Notes: generated by a model not told the origin, from the sequence alone. Shown: positions 1 through 6,630, counted from the first letter of the stretch. The stretch is DNA of 8,575 bases from Bacteroidia bacterium (GCA_025450095.1 JANWID010000361.1:1-8575); one strand, 5' to 3'. Translations and numbers: made by a program.

Positions 1-366
1 ATAGTTTCTTCCAGTAATAATTATGAACTGATTACTGTTAACTCTACCGATACTATCGGTCATGCGCTGAAACTGATAACAGGACACGGAATTTCTCAAC
101 TACCCGTAACACACGACAACAGGATCGTAGGTGCAGTAAACGAAAACCTGGTTTTTAAAAAAATAATTGAGAATCCTGAAATTACATCGCAACCGGTAAA
201 TGCTATCATGCAGGAAGCACTTCCTTTTGTGGATGCATCCACATCGCTTGATGAGCTTTCAGGTATGGTTAAGAATGCGGATTCCGCGGTTCTTGTAAAA
301 GATTTTAAGCAGGATAAAAATTACATCATTACCCGATTTGACATTGTAAAAGCCCTGGCCAACTGA
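1..366 (+). CDS. CBS-domain protein, C-terminal part (probable cystathionine beta-synthase/cysteine synthase tail)
   Basis: The reading frame is open from the first base and ends with TGA at 364-366, giving 121 visible residues; the start lies outside the window. The visible protein is a pair of CBS (Bateman) modules. The first ends in the typical core GHGISQLPVTHDNRIVGAV, and the second runs from PVNAIMQEALPFVD to the terminal YIITRFDIVKALAN, which has the usual end of a CBS motif. CBS pairs bind adenine nucleotides or S-adenosylmethionine and regulate an attached domain. In Bacteroidota a pair with this sequence character usually ends a PLP-dependent cystathionine beta-synthase/cysteine synthase, which joins serine (or O-acetylserine) with homocysteine or sulfide in the cytoplasm. 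The catalytic domain is not visible, so that identity is inference. Other CBS-tailed proteins, such as IMP dehydrogenase-like or transporter-linked ones, are less likely. The next gene starts 11 bases after the stop, suggesting an operon. Confidence 0.72.
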   Translation: MVSSSNNYELITVNSTDTIGHALKLITGHGISQLPVTHDNRIVGAVNENLVFKKIIENPEITSQPVNAIMQEALPFVDASTSLDELSGMVKNADSAVLVKDFKQDKNYIITRFDIVKALAN

Positions 367-377
367 AGTTACCGGTT

Positions 378-1190
378 ATGATATTTACCGACCAGCTAAT
401 GCGTGAAGTCAGGTTGCAGAAACCTCCTTCACGCATTGTTTCATTGGTACCTTCCATTACGGAGCTGTTAAGCGACCTGGGACTTGATAATGCTATCGCA
501 GGCATTACCAAATTCTGCGTTCATCCCGAACATATTTTCCATTCAAAGCCCCGCGTTGGAGGAACAAAAAAAGTGGATCATGAAAAAATCCATAAGCTGG
601 AACCTGATCTTATTATAGCTAATAAAGAAGAGAATATCCGTGCAGATATTGAGTTGCTTGAAAAGAAATATCCTGTGTGGATCAGTGATGTGAAAACACT
701 TCGTGATGCTGTTGAAATGATCAGCGGTATTGGTACTATTACCGGCAAGAGTGAAATTGCGGAGTCTTTAAACAAATCCATTATTTCGCAATTCCAAACA
801 ATAAAACCGTTAACCGGAACGAGTGTATTGTATCTTATATGGAAGAAACCTTATATGGCAGCCGGAAATGACACTTTTATAAATGCCATGCTTGAAAGTT
901 GTGGATTGAATAATTTCCTGGATAAAAAAATACGGTATCCTGAATTAACAGGAAAAGATATTGAGCAATTGCATCCCGAAGTGGTGATGTTGTCGTCGGA
1001 ACCTTACCCTTTTAGTGAAAAACATATCAATGAATTATCAGCTGTTTTCCCTTCATCAAAAATAATTGTTGTCGACGGTACTTATTTCAGCTGGTATGGA
1101 TCACGCCTGGAAAAGGCACCGGAGTATTTTAATGCACTTTTAACACGAATCCGTTTTTTCAAAAAGCAAATACCACTGCATGAAGATTAA
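378..1190 (+). CDS. Helical-backbone metal receptor (BtuF/FecB-like substrate-binding fold), no signal peptide
   Basis: This 270-residue protein has the pattern of class III periplasmic-binding proteins (BtuF, FecB, FhuD). The N-terminal lobe opens with RIVSLVPSITELLSDLGL (residues 19-36), followed by GITKFCVHP (42-50) and VGGTKKVDHEKIHKLEPDLII (60-80, start of a Rossmann-like strand), then a long backbone helix and a C-terminal lobe. These proteins bind cobalamin, haem, siderophores or metal ions and normally feed an ABC importer in the inner membrane. Here the N-terminus (MIFTDQLMREVRL) is polar, with no signal peptide or lipobox, and the fold begins almost at once, so the protein is probably cytoplasmic. 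No permease or ATPase gene is next to it. The ATG start is 11 bases after the preceding stop, and its end overlaps the next gene by 11 bases, so the three genes are probably co-transcribed. Cobalamin binding would fit a link to methionine/cysteine metabolism, but the ligand cannot be read from the sequence. Confidence 0.85.
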   Translation: MIFTDQLMREVRLQKPPSRIVSLVPSITELLSDLGLDNAIAGITKFCVHPEHIFHSKPRVGGTKKVDHEKIHKLEPDLIIANKEENIRADIELLEKKYPVWISDVKTLRDAVEMISGIGTITGKSEIAESLNKSIISQFQTIKPLTGTSVLYLIWKKPYMAAGNDTFINAMLESCGLNNFLDKKIRYPELTGKDIEQLHPEVVMLSSEPYPFSEKHINELSAVFPSSKIIVVDGTYFSWYGSRLEKAPEYFNALLTRIRFFKKQIPLHED

Positions 1191-3465
1191 AATCCTTTTT
1201 GCATTTATGTTATCGGGCCTGTTTCCCATTTTATTGATGGGTCAGAAAACCGGTTTGGTTTTGAGCGGAGGTGGTGTACGTGGTATGGCACATATTGGAG
1301 TTCTGAAGGCGTTGGAGGAAAACGGAATTCCGATTGATTACATTACCGGTACTTCCGCAGGTGCTGTTGTGGGTTCCCTTTATTCCATTGGTCTTTCTCC
1401 TAAACAAATTGAAGAACTTGTATTGTCGGGTGAATTCCGTGAATGGGCGACGGGTCAGATTAACGAGGATCTCGATTATTTCTATAACCGAAGGGAAGAG
1501 ACTGCATCCTGGGTTAGTCTTAAATTCTCCATTGACTCCACTCTCAAAACTCATCTGCCAAGCAGTGTAGTTAGTTCGGCACGTTCCGATTTCGCACTCA
1601 TGGAGGATATGTCGGCTGCCATTGCCAGCGCCGGGTATAACTTCGATAGTCTCTTTGTCCCTTTCCGTTGCCTGGCAGCAGATATCAAATCGAAAAAACA
1701 AATCATTTTCCGCGACGGGGATCTGCCGCTTGCAGTAAGGGCTTCTATGGCATACCCGTTTTATTTTTCACCTGTAGCGGTTGATTCAATGATACTCTTC
1801 GATGGAGGTATTTACAATAATTTCCCGGTGGATATCATGCAACAGGATTTCAAACCGGAAATCATTATCGGAGTCAATGCAGGTTCTTATCCTGATATTC
1901 CATACGAGGAAAATTTATTTTCCATGTTCAAAACCATGTTGGTTCAAACCACAACTTACGCGGTTCCGGGTGAAAATGATATATTGATAAATCCAGTGGT
2001 TAATAACATCGGGCTTTTTGATTTCGGAGATATGCAGGATGCCATTGATTCGGGTTATGTTGCTACAATGAGGCAGATGGAAGTTATTAAATTCCGGATT
2101 GGAATGCGCGTAAATCCCGATTCCCTGGAAGCGCATCGATTGGAATTCCGTTCCGGGTTTCACGAAATTGTAATTGATAAAATCCATGCGACCGGCATTA
2201 ATTCAAAACAGGAAGAATATGTTCGACGTATTCTGAATCAAACAAATGAATGCCTGGGTATTTCCCAGATTAAACCAGCCTATTTCAAGCTGCTTACGGA
2301 TCATAACATAAAATCTATGTTCCCCCGACTGAAATTCAACAACAATACTGGTTATTATGACCTGGATCTGCTGATTAAAAAAGAAAATGATTTGCGGGTT
2401 GATTTCGGTGGGAACATTTCATCCAGCCCCATCAACCAGGCATACGTTGGTGCTGATTACAATATCTGGGGAAGGCATTCGCTGAATATAAACGGGAATA
2501 TTTATTTCGGTAAATTATATAACTCGCTTGCTTTACGGTTGCGTTATGACATACCCGGTGTATTCAGTTATTATATAGAACCCATTGCAATCGGAAACCG
2601 TTTCGATTATTTCAAAAGCAGCTCTGCATTCCTGGAAGATGTTAAACCTGCCTACCTGGTGCAGGCCGACAGGTTATACGGTGCCAATTTCGGTTTTCCG
2701 GCACGTAACAAAGGAAAAGTTTTTTTTAATGGCGGTTCCGTGAAGCTGAATAATCAATACTACCAGACACGATCGTTTTCCAGTGAAGATATAGCCGACA
2801 GAACCGAATTCACCGGGTGGACTGGCTCAGTTAATTTTGAAAGAAATACTCTGAACCGGAAAATGTATGCAAGTAAAGGTACTTACCTGACGGTATCCGG
2901 ACGATATGTAACGGGTAAGGAAGAAACCATTCCCGGAACGACTGGTTTCATCCAGGATACTATAGAAAATCATCACGAATGGTTACAGTTGCGGGTGATC
3001 TATGATAATAACTTCAAAAGCGTAAGAGCGTTTACATTCGGCTTCTATACCGATATGTATTTCTCATCACAACCTTTCTTCGCAAATTATACAGCCAGTA
3101 TTTTGTCAGCACAGGGATTTCAACCTATCCCGCAAAGCAAAACTATTTTTCTCGATAATTACCGGGCACATAACTACATTGGAATGGGCTTGAAATCACT
3201 CGTTCGCATACGTAGTAACTTTGAAGCACGCCTGGAAGGGTATTTATTTCAGCCATTCCAGGAGATCCTTCAAAGATCTGACATGACAGCGAAGTATGGC
3301 AATGCTTTTGAAAATATTTCGGGAATTGCAACACTTGCAGGGATATATCATAGCCCGGTAGGGCCTATTAGTGTTAGTGTAAACTATTATGAAGAACGCG
3401 ACACACAGTTCACTGTTTTATTTCATTTCGGTTACATAATTTTCAACCGCAGAGCTTTGGAGTAA
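1180..3465 (+). CDS. Patatin-like phospholipase with C-terminal outer-membrane beta-barrel (type Vd secretion-like)
   Basis: This 761-residue protein starts with a signal peptide (residues 1 to about 21, hydrophobic FAFMLSGLFPILLMG, cleavage probably before Gln22). A patatin domain follows at about 25-310. It shows the oxyanion-hole loop SGGGVRG (29-35), the nucleophile elbow GTSAG (57-61, Ser59) and the catalytic Asp in DGG (208-210, FDGGIYNNFP), so the Ser-Asp dyad is intact and lipid acyl-ester hydrolysis is expected. Residues about 327-400 (FHEIVIDKIHATGINSKQ onward) look like a POTRA domain. From about 408 (DFGGNISSSP) to the end the protein is a series of amphipathic beta strands typical of a BamA/TamA-type 16-strand barrel. 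This order matches type Vd autotransporters such as PlpD of Pseudomonas and FplA of Fusobacterium; single proteins of about 750 residues like this are common in Bacteroidota. I infer an outer-membrane location; whether the patatin domain is surface-exposed, released or periplasmic is open. The ATG lies within the end of the upstream gene (11-base overlap), pointing to coupled translation. No Shine-Dalgarno is evident. Confidence 0.92.
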   Translation: MKIKILFAFMLSGLFPILLMGQKTGLVLSGGGVRGMAHIGVLKALEENGIPIDYITGTSAGAVVGSLYSIGLSPKQIEELVLSGEFREWATGQINEDLDYFYNRREETASWVSLKFSIDSTLKTHLPSSVVSSARSDFALMEDMSAAIASAGYNFDSLFVPFRCLAADIKSKKQIIFRDGDLPLAVRASMAYPFYFSPVAVDSMILFDGGIYNNFPVDIMQQDFKPEIIIGVNAGSYPDIPYEENLFSMFKTMLVQTTTYAVPGENDILINPVVNNIGLFDFGDMQDAIDSGYVATMRQMEVIKFRIGMRVNPDSLEAHRLEFRSGFHEIVIDKIHATGINSKQEEYVRRILNQTNECLGISQIKPAYFKLLTDHNIKSMFPRLKFNNNTGYYDLDLLIKKENDLRVDFGGNISSSPINQAYVGADYNIWGRHSLNINGNIYFGKLYNSLALRLRYDIPGVFSYYIEPIAIGNRFDYFKSSSAFLEDVKPAYLVQADRLYGANFGFPARNKGKVFFNGGSVKLNNQYYQTRSFSSEDIADRTEFTGWTGSVNFERNTLNRKMYASKGTYLTVSGRYVTGKEETIPGTTGFIQDTIENHHEWLQLRVIYDNNFKSVRAFTFGFYTDMYFSSQPFFANYTASILSAQGFQPIPQSKTIFLDNYRAHNYIGMGLKSLVRIRSNFEARLEGYLFQPFQEILQRSDMTAKYGNAFENISGIATLAGIYHSPVGPISVSVNYYEERDTQFTVLFHFGYIIFNRRALE

Positions 3466-3483
3466 CTAAGCACGAAGACGGAG

Positions 3484-3704
3484 GGCAGGGGATTACAGAT
3501 GCCAAATCGATGCGAGAGCGGATGTGAATACAGATAATAAAGGCAGGGGATTACAGATGCCAAATCGACGCGAGAGCGGATGTGATTAATAAAGGCAGGG
3601 GATTACAGATGCCAAATCGACGCGAGAGCGGATGTGATTACAGATAATAAAGGCAGGGGATTACAGATGCCAAATCGACGCGAGAGCGGATGTGATTACA
3701 GATG
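3484..3704. repeat. Four tandem copies of a 58-bp intergenic repeat
   Basis: The gap between the two convergent genes (3466-3787) holds no gene. It contains four head-to-tail units starting at 3484, 3542, 3594 and 3652. The unit opens with GGCAGGGGATTACAGATGCC, continues AAATCGACGCGAGAGCGGAT and closes with GTGATTACAGATAATAAA. Copies 1, 3 and 4 keep the 58-bp spacing; copy 2 has lost six bases (ACAGAT) and is 52 bp. Copies 2-4 are identical over the first 46 bases, and copy 1 differs at a couple of sites, so the expansion is recent. Each full unit carries the decamer GATTACAGAT twice, 35 bp apart (one base changed in the second copy of unit 1). There are no unique spacers and 58 is not a multiple of 3, so this is neither CRISPR nor a coding repeat. 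Confidence 0.95.
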
Positions 3705-3734
3705 ATGGCGGAAAGAGGATTAAATACGATGCCC

Positions 3735-3787
3735 GTTATCTGTAATCATATCCCGGTGCCGCGAACGGGTATCTGTTATCCCCTGCC
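3735..3787 (-). repeat. Inverted, diverged copy of the 58-bp repeat; possible bidirectional terminator
   Basis: Read on the - strand this stretch begins GGCAGGGGATAACAGAT and ends ATGATTACAGATAAC, matching both ends of the 58-bp unit with one mismatch or so each; the middle 23 bp differ. It lies opposite to the fourth tandem copy (3652-3704), so a transcript across 3652-3787 can pair about 30 bases in two blocks (17 and about 14). Its own centre also has a small CCCG/CGGG stem. It ends one base before the stop codon of the - strand glycosyltransferase at 3788. A role in ending transcription from both convergent genes is plausible but inferred; there is no clear U-tract. Confidence 0.75.
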
Positions 3788-5239
3788 TCACTTTCCCAGC
3801 ACATAGATTTTCACCTTCCAATTGTGAATTTTGAAATCATAAGTTGTATCTGCAATTTCGGAAAGATTTACTCCCTGTAATGTCCAGGCATTCCCGGAAT
3901 CTTCTTCATCAGTTTCTGAAATTATGATACAAGGTTTGAATTGTGTCAGCGTGTTTTTATAATTGAAATAATCTATCCAGACTGGTATGGACGGTACATC
4001 AGATTTCCAGGTGACAGCAGGTGCCCAGGGTCCTGTAACATAACATCCGGGAGAAGAATTTTCCGCCACGAATTCATTTGCTTCTTTTATGATATACGTT
4101 CTGCGCATATATGATTTGTAATATTGAATCATATTGGCAGAAAGTATTGTAGCAACTAATATTATTAAAGCTGATTTCCATAAATTTCTTTCTGAAATTG
4201 TCAGGTAAATTCCCCTGATGCATATGCATGAGAAAAGCCCCATGGCGAAAAAAGTACTCACGAGATACCTGCCGGGAAGATATGACAATGCCGGCTTATA
4301 AAGCTCCAGGATACACCAGCTGAATGCTCCAAAAAGCTGTAAAGTCAATTCGGTATTGTGGCGATGACGATACAGGATAAACGGAAACATCAACACCATC
4401 AACAGGAAAAGAATGGTGAGCGGGACCATGGATTCATTTAAAAAGAAACTATTAATATTGAAATGAATCATTTTCCAAAACCACTCCCCTTCTCCGAATG
4501 GTGCTGATGCCTGTGCTTTCATAACAAAATCAAAAAGTTCCCGTGAAGGAATATACCAGGCCACATAATACAATACGGCCATAATAAAGATCAACATCAA
4601 TGAAAGCGCACCATTGCGGAATGCCTGTTTCATATAGTCAGATCGTATTAATGAAAAATGAGCTCCTGTCATTACATAAAAGATCAATGGCCAAACCATC
4701 ATGTAGAGGAATTGAAATTTGAACCACCAGGCCAGTGTGATCATTAAGCTGGCAACAAATGCACTTCTCACAGTTAACCCCTGCCCCCCATTCTTAGTCA
4801 TAAAATACCATCCTAAAGTAAGACAGGATACAGACAACATTTCAGAAAGTGCTATATGACTGTATTGAAAAATGGTGTATTGCAAAAAAATTATCGTACC
4901 CAGTAAAAGAGCCATCAGTGAATCTCGTCGCGTTATAAAATAAAAAACAGCAAGGCATATCAAAAGCACCAGCACCCTGGCAGCTGTCAAATTTATTCCT
5001 GTAATCGAAAACAGTGATAACATCAATCCCGAAAAAAGAGGAGTTTTTACAGTTGCATCAGATTCCTCAAGACGGAATTCACCTGTAATAAGGTAGTTCC
5101 TCACCTGGGATGTATAGAGCCCTTCGTCAGTAAAAGCATCTCTTGAAAAGGAAATATTGGTATCGGGGTCTGCCTCGAAAAATGGCAAATGAAGCAGCAG
5201 AAACAAAAGCGAAATCAACAATGGAATTTTTTGTTTCAT
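3788..5239 (-). CDS. GT-C family membrane glycosyltransferase (ArnT/PMT, GT39/GT83-like)
   Basis: This 483-residue polytopic membrane protein has about ten or more hydrophobic segments, roughly at residues 5-20, 70-101, 108-146, 160-190, 210-230, 271-291, 302-312, 323-345 and 353-370. The first periplasmic loop carries the acidic pair typical of GT-C enzymes, FTDEGLYTSQVRNYL (Asp38-Glu39), followed by an amphipathic region with KTPLFSG (65-71). A late loop has LSYLPGRYL (318-326), like the Arg-Tyr motif of ArnT/PMT proteins. The last 110 residues (about 374-483) form a small soluble domain. Such enzymes transfer a sugar from a polyprenyl-phosphate carrier to lipid, glycan or protein on the periplasmic side of the inner membrane; the acceptor here is unknown. 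It stands alone, convergent with the patatin gene and divergent from the NTF2-like gene, with no other glycan genes nearby. The ATG at 5237-5239 is supported by the hydrophobic N-terminus and a promoter just upstream. Confidence 0.8.
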   Translation of the reverse strand: MKQKIPLLISLLFLLLHLPFFEADPDTNISFSRDAFTDEGLYTSQVRNYLITGEFRLEESDATVKTPLFSGLMLSLFSITGINLTAARVLVLLICLAVFYFITRRDSLMALLLGTIIFLQYTIFQYSHIALSEMLSVSCLTLGWYFMTKNGGQGLTVRSAFVASLMITLAWWFKFQFLYMMVWPLIFYVMTGAHFSLIRSDYMKQAFRNGALSLMLIFIMAVLYYVAWYIPSRELFDFVMKAQASAPFGEGEWFWKMIHFNINSFFLNESMVPLTILFLLMVLMFPFILYRHRHNTELTLQLFGAFSWCILELYKPALSYLPGRYLVSTFFAMGLFSCICIRGIYLTISERNLWKSALIILVATILSANMIQYYKSYMRRTYIIKEANEFVAENSSPGCYVTGPWAPAVTWKSDVPSIPVWIDYFNYKNTLTQFKPCIIISETDEEDSGNAWTLQGVNLSEIADTTYDFKIHNWKVKIYVLGK

Positions 5240-5252
5240 TTGAACAGGTTTC

Positions 5253-5280
5253 CAAACATAAAAATATGCTTTTCTATCAA
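5253..5280 (-). promoter_or_regulatory. Candidate Bacteroidota promoter for the glycosyltransferase gene
   Basis: On the - strand a TATGTTTG box (5253-5260) is a perfect match to the Bacteroidota -7 consensus TAnnTTTG. A TTG (5278-5280) lies 17 bases upstream of it, at the short end of the range seen for the -33 element. Transcription would start near 5246-5248, leaving only a very short leader before the ATG at 5239. This is a pattern match only. Confidence 0.5.
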
Positions 5281-5310
5281 TGATCCAACGAAATTCCCAT
5301 TATCCAATCG

Positions 5311-5398
5311 ACAATTCCCATAGAATAAGCATTGAATCCCGTATTGAATAACCATTGAATAACTATTGAATCCCCTATTGAATAACCATCGAATACTA
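5311..5398. repeat. 11/12-bp tandem repeat array (ATTGAATnnC type)
   Basis: Six consecutive units start at 5331, 5343, 5354, 5365, 5377 and 5388: ATTGAATCCCGT, ATTGAATAACC, ATTGAATAACT, ATTGAATCCCCT, ATTGAATAACC and ATCGAATACTA. Two decayed units (ACAATTCCCAT and AGAATAAGC, 5311-5330) seem to precede them. The spacing of 11-12 bp is close to one helical turn. The array lies in the divergent gap, between the candidate promoters of the flanking genes. It could be a site array for a DNA-binding protein or simple slippage DNA; the sequence alone does not decide. Confidence 0.85.
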
Positions 5399-5407
5399 TT
5401 TTTTTTA

Positions 5408-5415
5408 TAGATTTG
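5408..5415 (+). promoter_or_regulatory. Possible -7 box for the NTF2-like/MORN pair
   Basis: TAGATTTG matches TAnnTTTG and lies 24 bases before the ATG at 5440. The nearest upstream TTG (5378-5380) is 27 bases away, longer than the usual spacing, so the -33 element is missing or weak. It directly follows a run of T residues. A plausible but incomplete promoter. Confidence 0.38.
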
Positions 5416-5439
5416 AAATTCACTTTCTAATTAATAGCT

Positions 5440-5793
5440 ATGACCCAAAAAGAAATTGTTAATCTCTACATGGAAAGCTTTAAAGAACTTGATCATGGCA
5501 AAATTTTATCAGGCCTGACAGAAGATGTAATCTGGGATATGCCTGGATTTTTTCACCATGAAGGGAAAGCCGCCTTTGATAAGGAAATCGAAAACGATGC
5601 CTTTACCGGAAAACCGGATATCCGGGTATTACGTATGGTTGAAGAAGGAAATATAGTAGTGGCAGAAGGAGATGTAAAAGCCAGCTTAAAAGATGGAAAA
5701 CCCTTCGAGGCTGTATTCTGTGATGTGTTTCATTTCCGTGACGGGAAAATATGCAAGCTAACATCATATGTAATGAATCTTAACGTCGCATGA
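5440..5793 (+). CDS. NTF2-like / SnoaL-like domain protein
   Basis: This 117-residue protein has the plan of the NTF2-like (SnoaL, ketosteroid isomerase-like) superfamily. It opens with helix MTQKEIVNLYMESFKELD, then ILSGLTEDVIWDMPG (residues 22-36; the conserved Trp32 before a strand), HHEGKAAFDKEI, the strands RVLRMVEEGNIVVAEGDVKA, and the closing FCDVFHFRDGKICKLTSYV, the usual last two strands lining the cone-shaped pocket. No signal peptide or membrane segment is present, so it is cytoplasmic. Members range from isomerases and cyclases to plain ligand-binding proteins, and the substrate cannot be predicted. The start ATG has no Shine-Dalgarno. Its stop overlaps the next ATG as ATGA (5790-5793), implying the two are made together. 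Confidence 0.88.
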   Translation: MTQKEIVNLYMESFKELDHGKILSGLTEDVIWDMPGFFHHEGKAAFDKEIENDAFTGKPDIRVLRMVEEGNIVVAEGDVKASLKDGKPFEAVFCDVFHFRDGKICKLTSYVMNLNVA

Positions 5794-6023
5794 CATCAAA
5801 GAAAGTTACCGGGAAACCTTACGTCCAGTATCACGCTGATGGTTCCATTTGGGCGAAGGGTGAAATGCTGGATGATAAAATGCACGGCTACTGGGAATGG
5901 TACCGTAAAAATGGCGTCATTATGCGTTCCGGCAATTTCATTAACGGTAAACAAACCGGTGAATGGATTACTTATGACAAGGATGGAAAACCTCACAAGG
6001 TTACTAAAGTGAAGGAAAAATAG
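5790..6023 (+). CDS. Small MORN_2-repeat protein (YwqK-like)
   Basis: This 77-residue protein is rich in aromatic and Gly residues and built from MORN_2-type repeats of 24 residues. The two full copies are GEMLDDKMHGYWEWYRKNG (24-42) and GNFINGKQTGEWITYDKDG (48-66), preceded by a partial one around YHADGSIWAKG (14-24). This is the repeat found in YwqK-family proteins, some of which are annotated as antitoxins of the YwqJ/YwqK pair, but usually these have four or more repeats and a signal peptide. Here there are two and a half repeats and no signal peptide, and the neighbour is an NTF2-like protein and not a recognised toxin, so an antitoxin role is not supported. Its ATG overlaps the preceding stop by four bases (ATGA). 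Confidence 0.85.
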   Translation: MTSKKVTGKPYVQYHADGSIWAKGEMLDDKMHGYWEWYRKNGVIMRSGNFINGKQTGEWITYDKDGKPHKVTKVKEK

Positions 6024-6027
6024 AAAT

Positions 6028-6170
6028 GTAACGAATGTACGAATGGGCTTCGCCCTACGAATCTACGAATCTACGAATACTAATTTTTTATAATTCATCG
6101 ATTCGTATCTAATCATACTTTGTTACACATTCGTAATTCGTAGATTCGTATCTATTCGTATATTCGTTAC
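6028..6170. repeat. TACGAAT/ATTCGTA inverted repeat filling a convergent gap; likely two-way terminator
   Basis: The left arm has AACGAAT at 6030 and TACGAAT at 6038, 6056, 6064 and 6072, 8 bp apart except where a 10-bp insertion with a GGGCTTCGCCC hairpin (6045-6055) interrupts the series. The right arm has ATTCGTA at 6101, 6129, 6136, 6144 and 6154 and ATTCGTT at 6162. The outermost ends, GTAACGAATGTACGAAT (6028-6044) and its near-perfect complement (6154-6170), can pair over 17 bases with one mismatch. The AT-rich middle is about 6079-6128. The element starts a few bases after the stop of the MORN gene and ends five bases before the stop of the DUF3467 gene, so a shared terminator is a reasonable inference. 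Confidence 0.85.
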
Positions 6171-6175
6171 GTCGT

Positions 6176-6487
6176 TTATGCCTGGGCCGTTGGTCCGCCG
6201 AAGTTCATTGGGATTGACATTCCTTCGGTTTGTTTGATAGTCCCATGTACAGCTTCAAACTTTGAAATATTATCGGCAATTGCGGAAAGAAGCCGTTTTG
6301 CATGCTGCGGAGTAAGTACAATTCTGGACTTTACTTTTGCCTTGGGAACACCAGGCATTACTTTAACAAAATCTATTACGAATTCGCTGTTGCTGTGAGT
6401 GATGATTGCAAGATTGCTGTAAATACCTTCGGCCATTTCTTCGGTCAGCTCAATACTCAGGTGCGGATGCTGGTTTTTATCTTCCAT
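6176..6487 (-). CDS. DUF3467 domain protein
   Basis: This 103-residue protein matches the DUF3467 family along its whole length: LSIELTEEMAEGIYSNLAII, HSNSEFVIDFVKVMPG, the basic KAKVKSRIVLTPQHAKRLL and a C-terminal helix with NISKFEAVHG. The biochemical role of the family is unknown. In Bacteroidota it is often found just downstream of rpoC on the same strand, as here. The ATG at 6485-6487 (MEDKNQHPHLSIEL) is chosen as start; a TTG two codons upstream (6491-6493) would add two residues but is less likely. No signal peptide or membrane segment is seen. It is separated from rpoC by 264 bp and a strong terminator, so it is probably transcribed on its own, although no convincing promoter is visible; TAACTTTA (6506-6513, - strand) is only a near match. 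Confidence 0.9.
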   Translation of the reverse strand: MEDKNQHPHLSIELTEEMAEGIYSNLAIITHSNSEFVIDFVKVMPGVPKAKVKSRIVLTPQHAKRLLSAIADNISKFEAVHGTIKQTEGMSIPMNFGGPTAQA

Positions 6488-6630
6488 TTTCAATCTATTT
6501 ACGGGTAAAGTTACGGAAAATTAATTTGTATTCACACCCTGGCAAACCTGTAAACTTGGTTTCACTACATACCAGTTCCTCTTTCGCGTTCCTCGTAGGT
6601 GGATAAAATCCTTCTTCTCGCTACGGCGGA

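Noticed and set aside
1231..2187. - strand open frames opposite the patatin gene
   Set aside because: They lie wholly within a strongly supported gene and look like shadow translations.
3484..3704. CRISPR array
   Set aside because: Units are contiguous 52-58 bp copies with no unique spacers, and no cas genes are present.
3484..3787. Coding tandem repeat or small protein in the array
   Set aside because: The unit length (58, 52) is not a multiple of three, so the frame shifts at each copy, and no long open frame crosses it.
5399..5410. T-run as an intrinsic terminator
   Set aside because: No stem precedes it, and it lies between divergent genes where a terminator is not expected.
5790..6023. 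YwqJ/YwqK toxin-antitoxin pair
   Set aside because: The MORN protein lacks a signal peptide, and its partner is an NTF2-like protein with no deaminase or nuclease motif.
6488..6493. TTG start for the DUF3467 protein
   Set aside because: It would add only two residues; the ATG at 6485-6487 matches the usual MEDKN-like start of the family.
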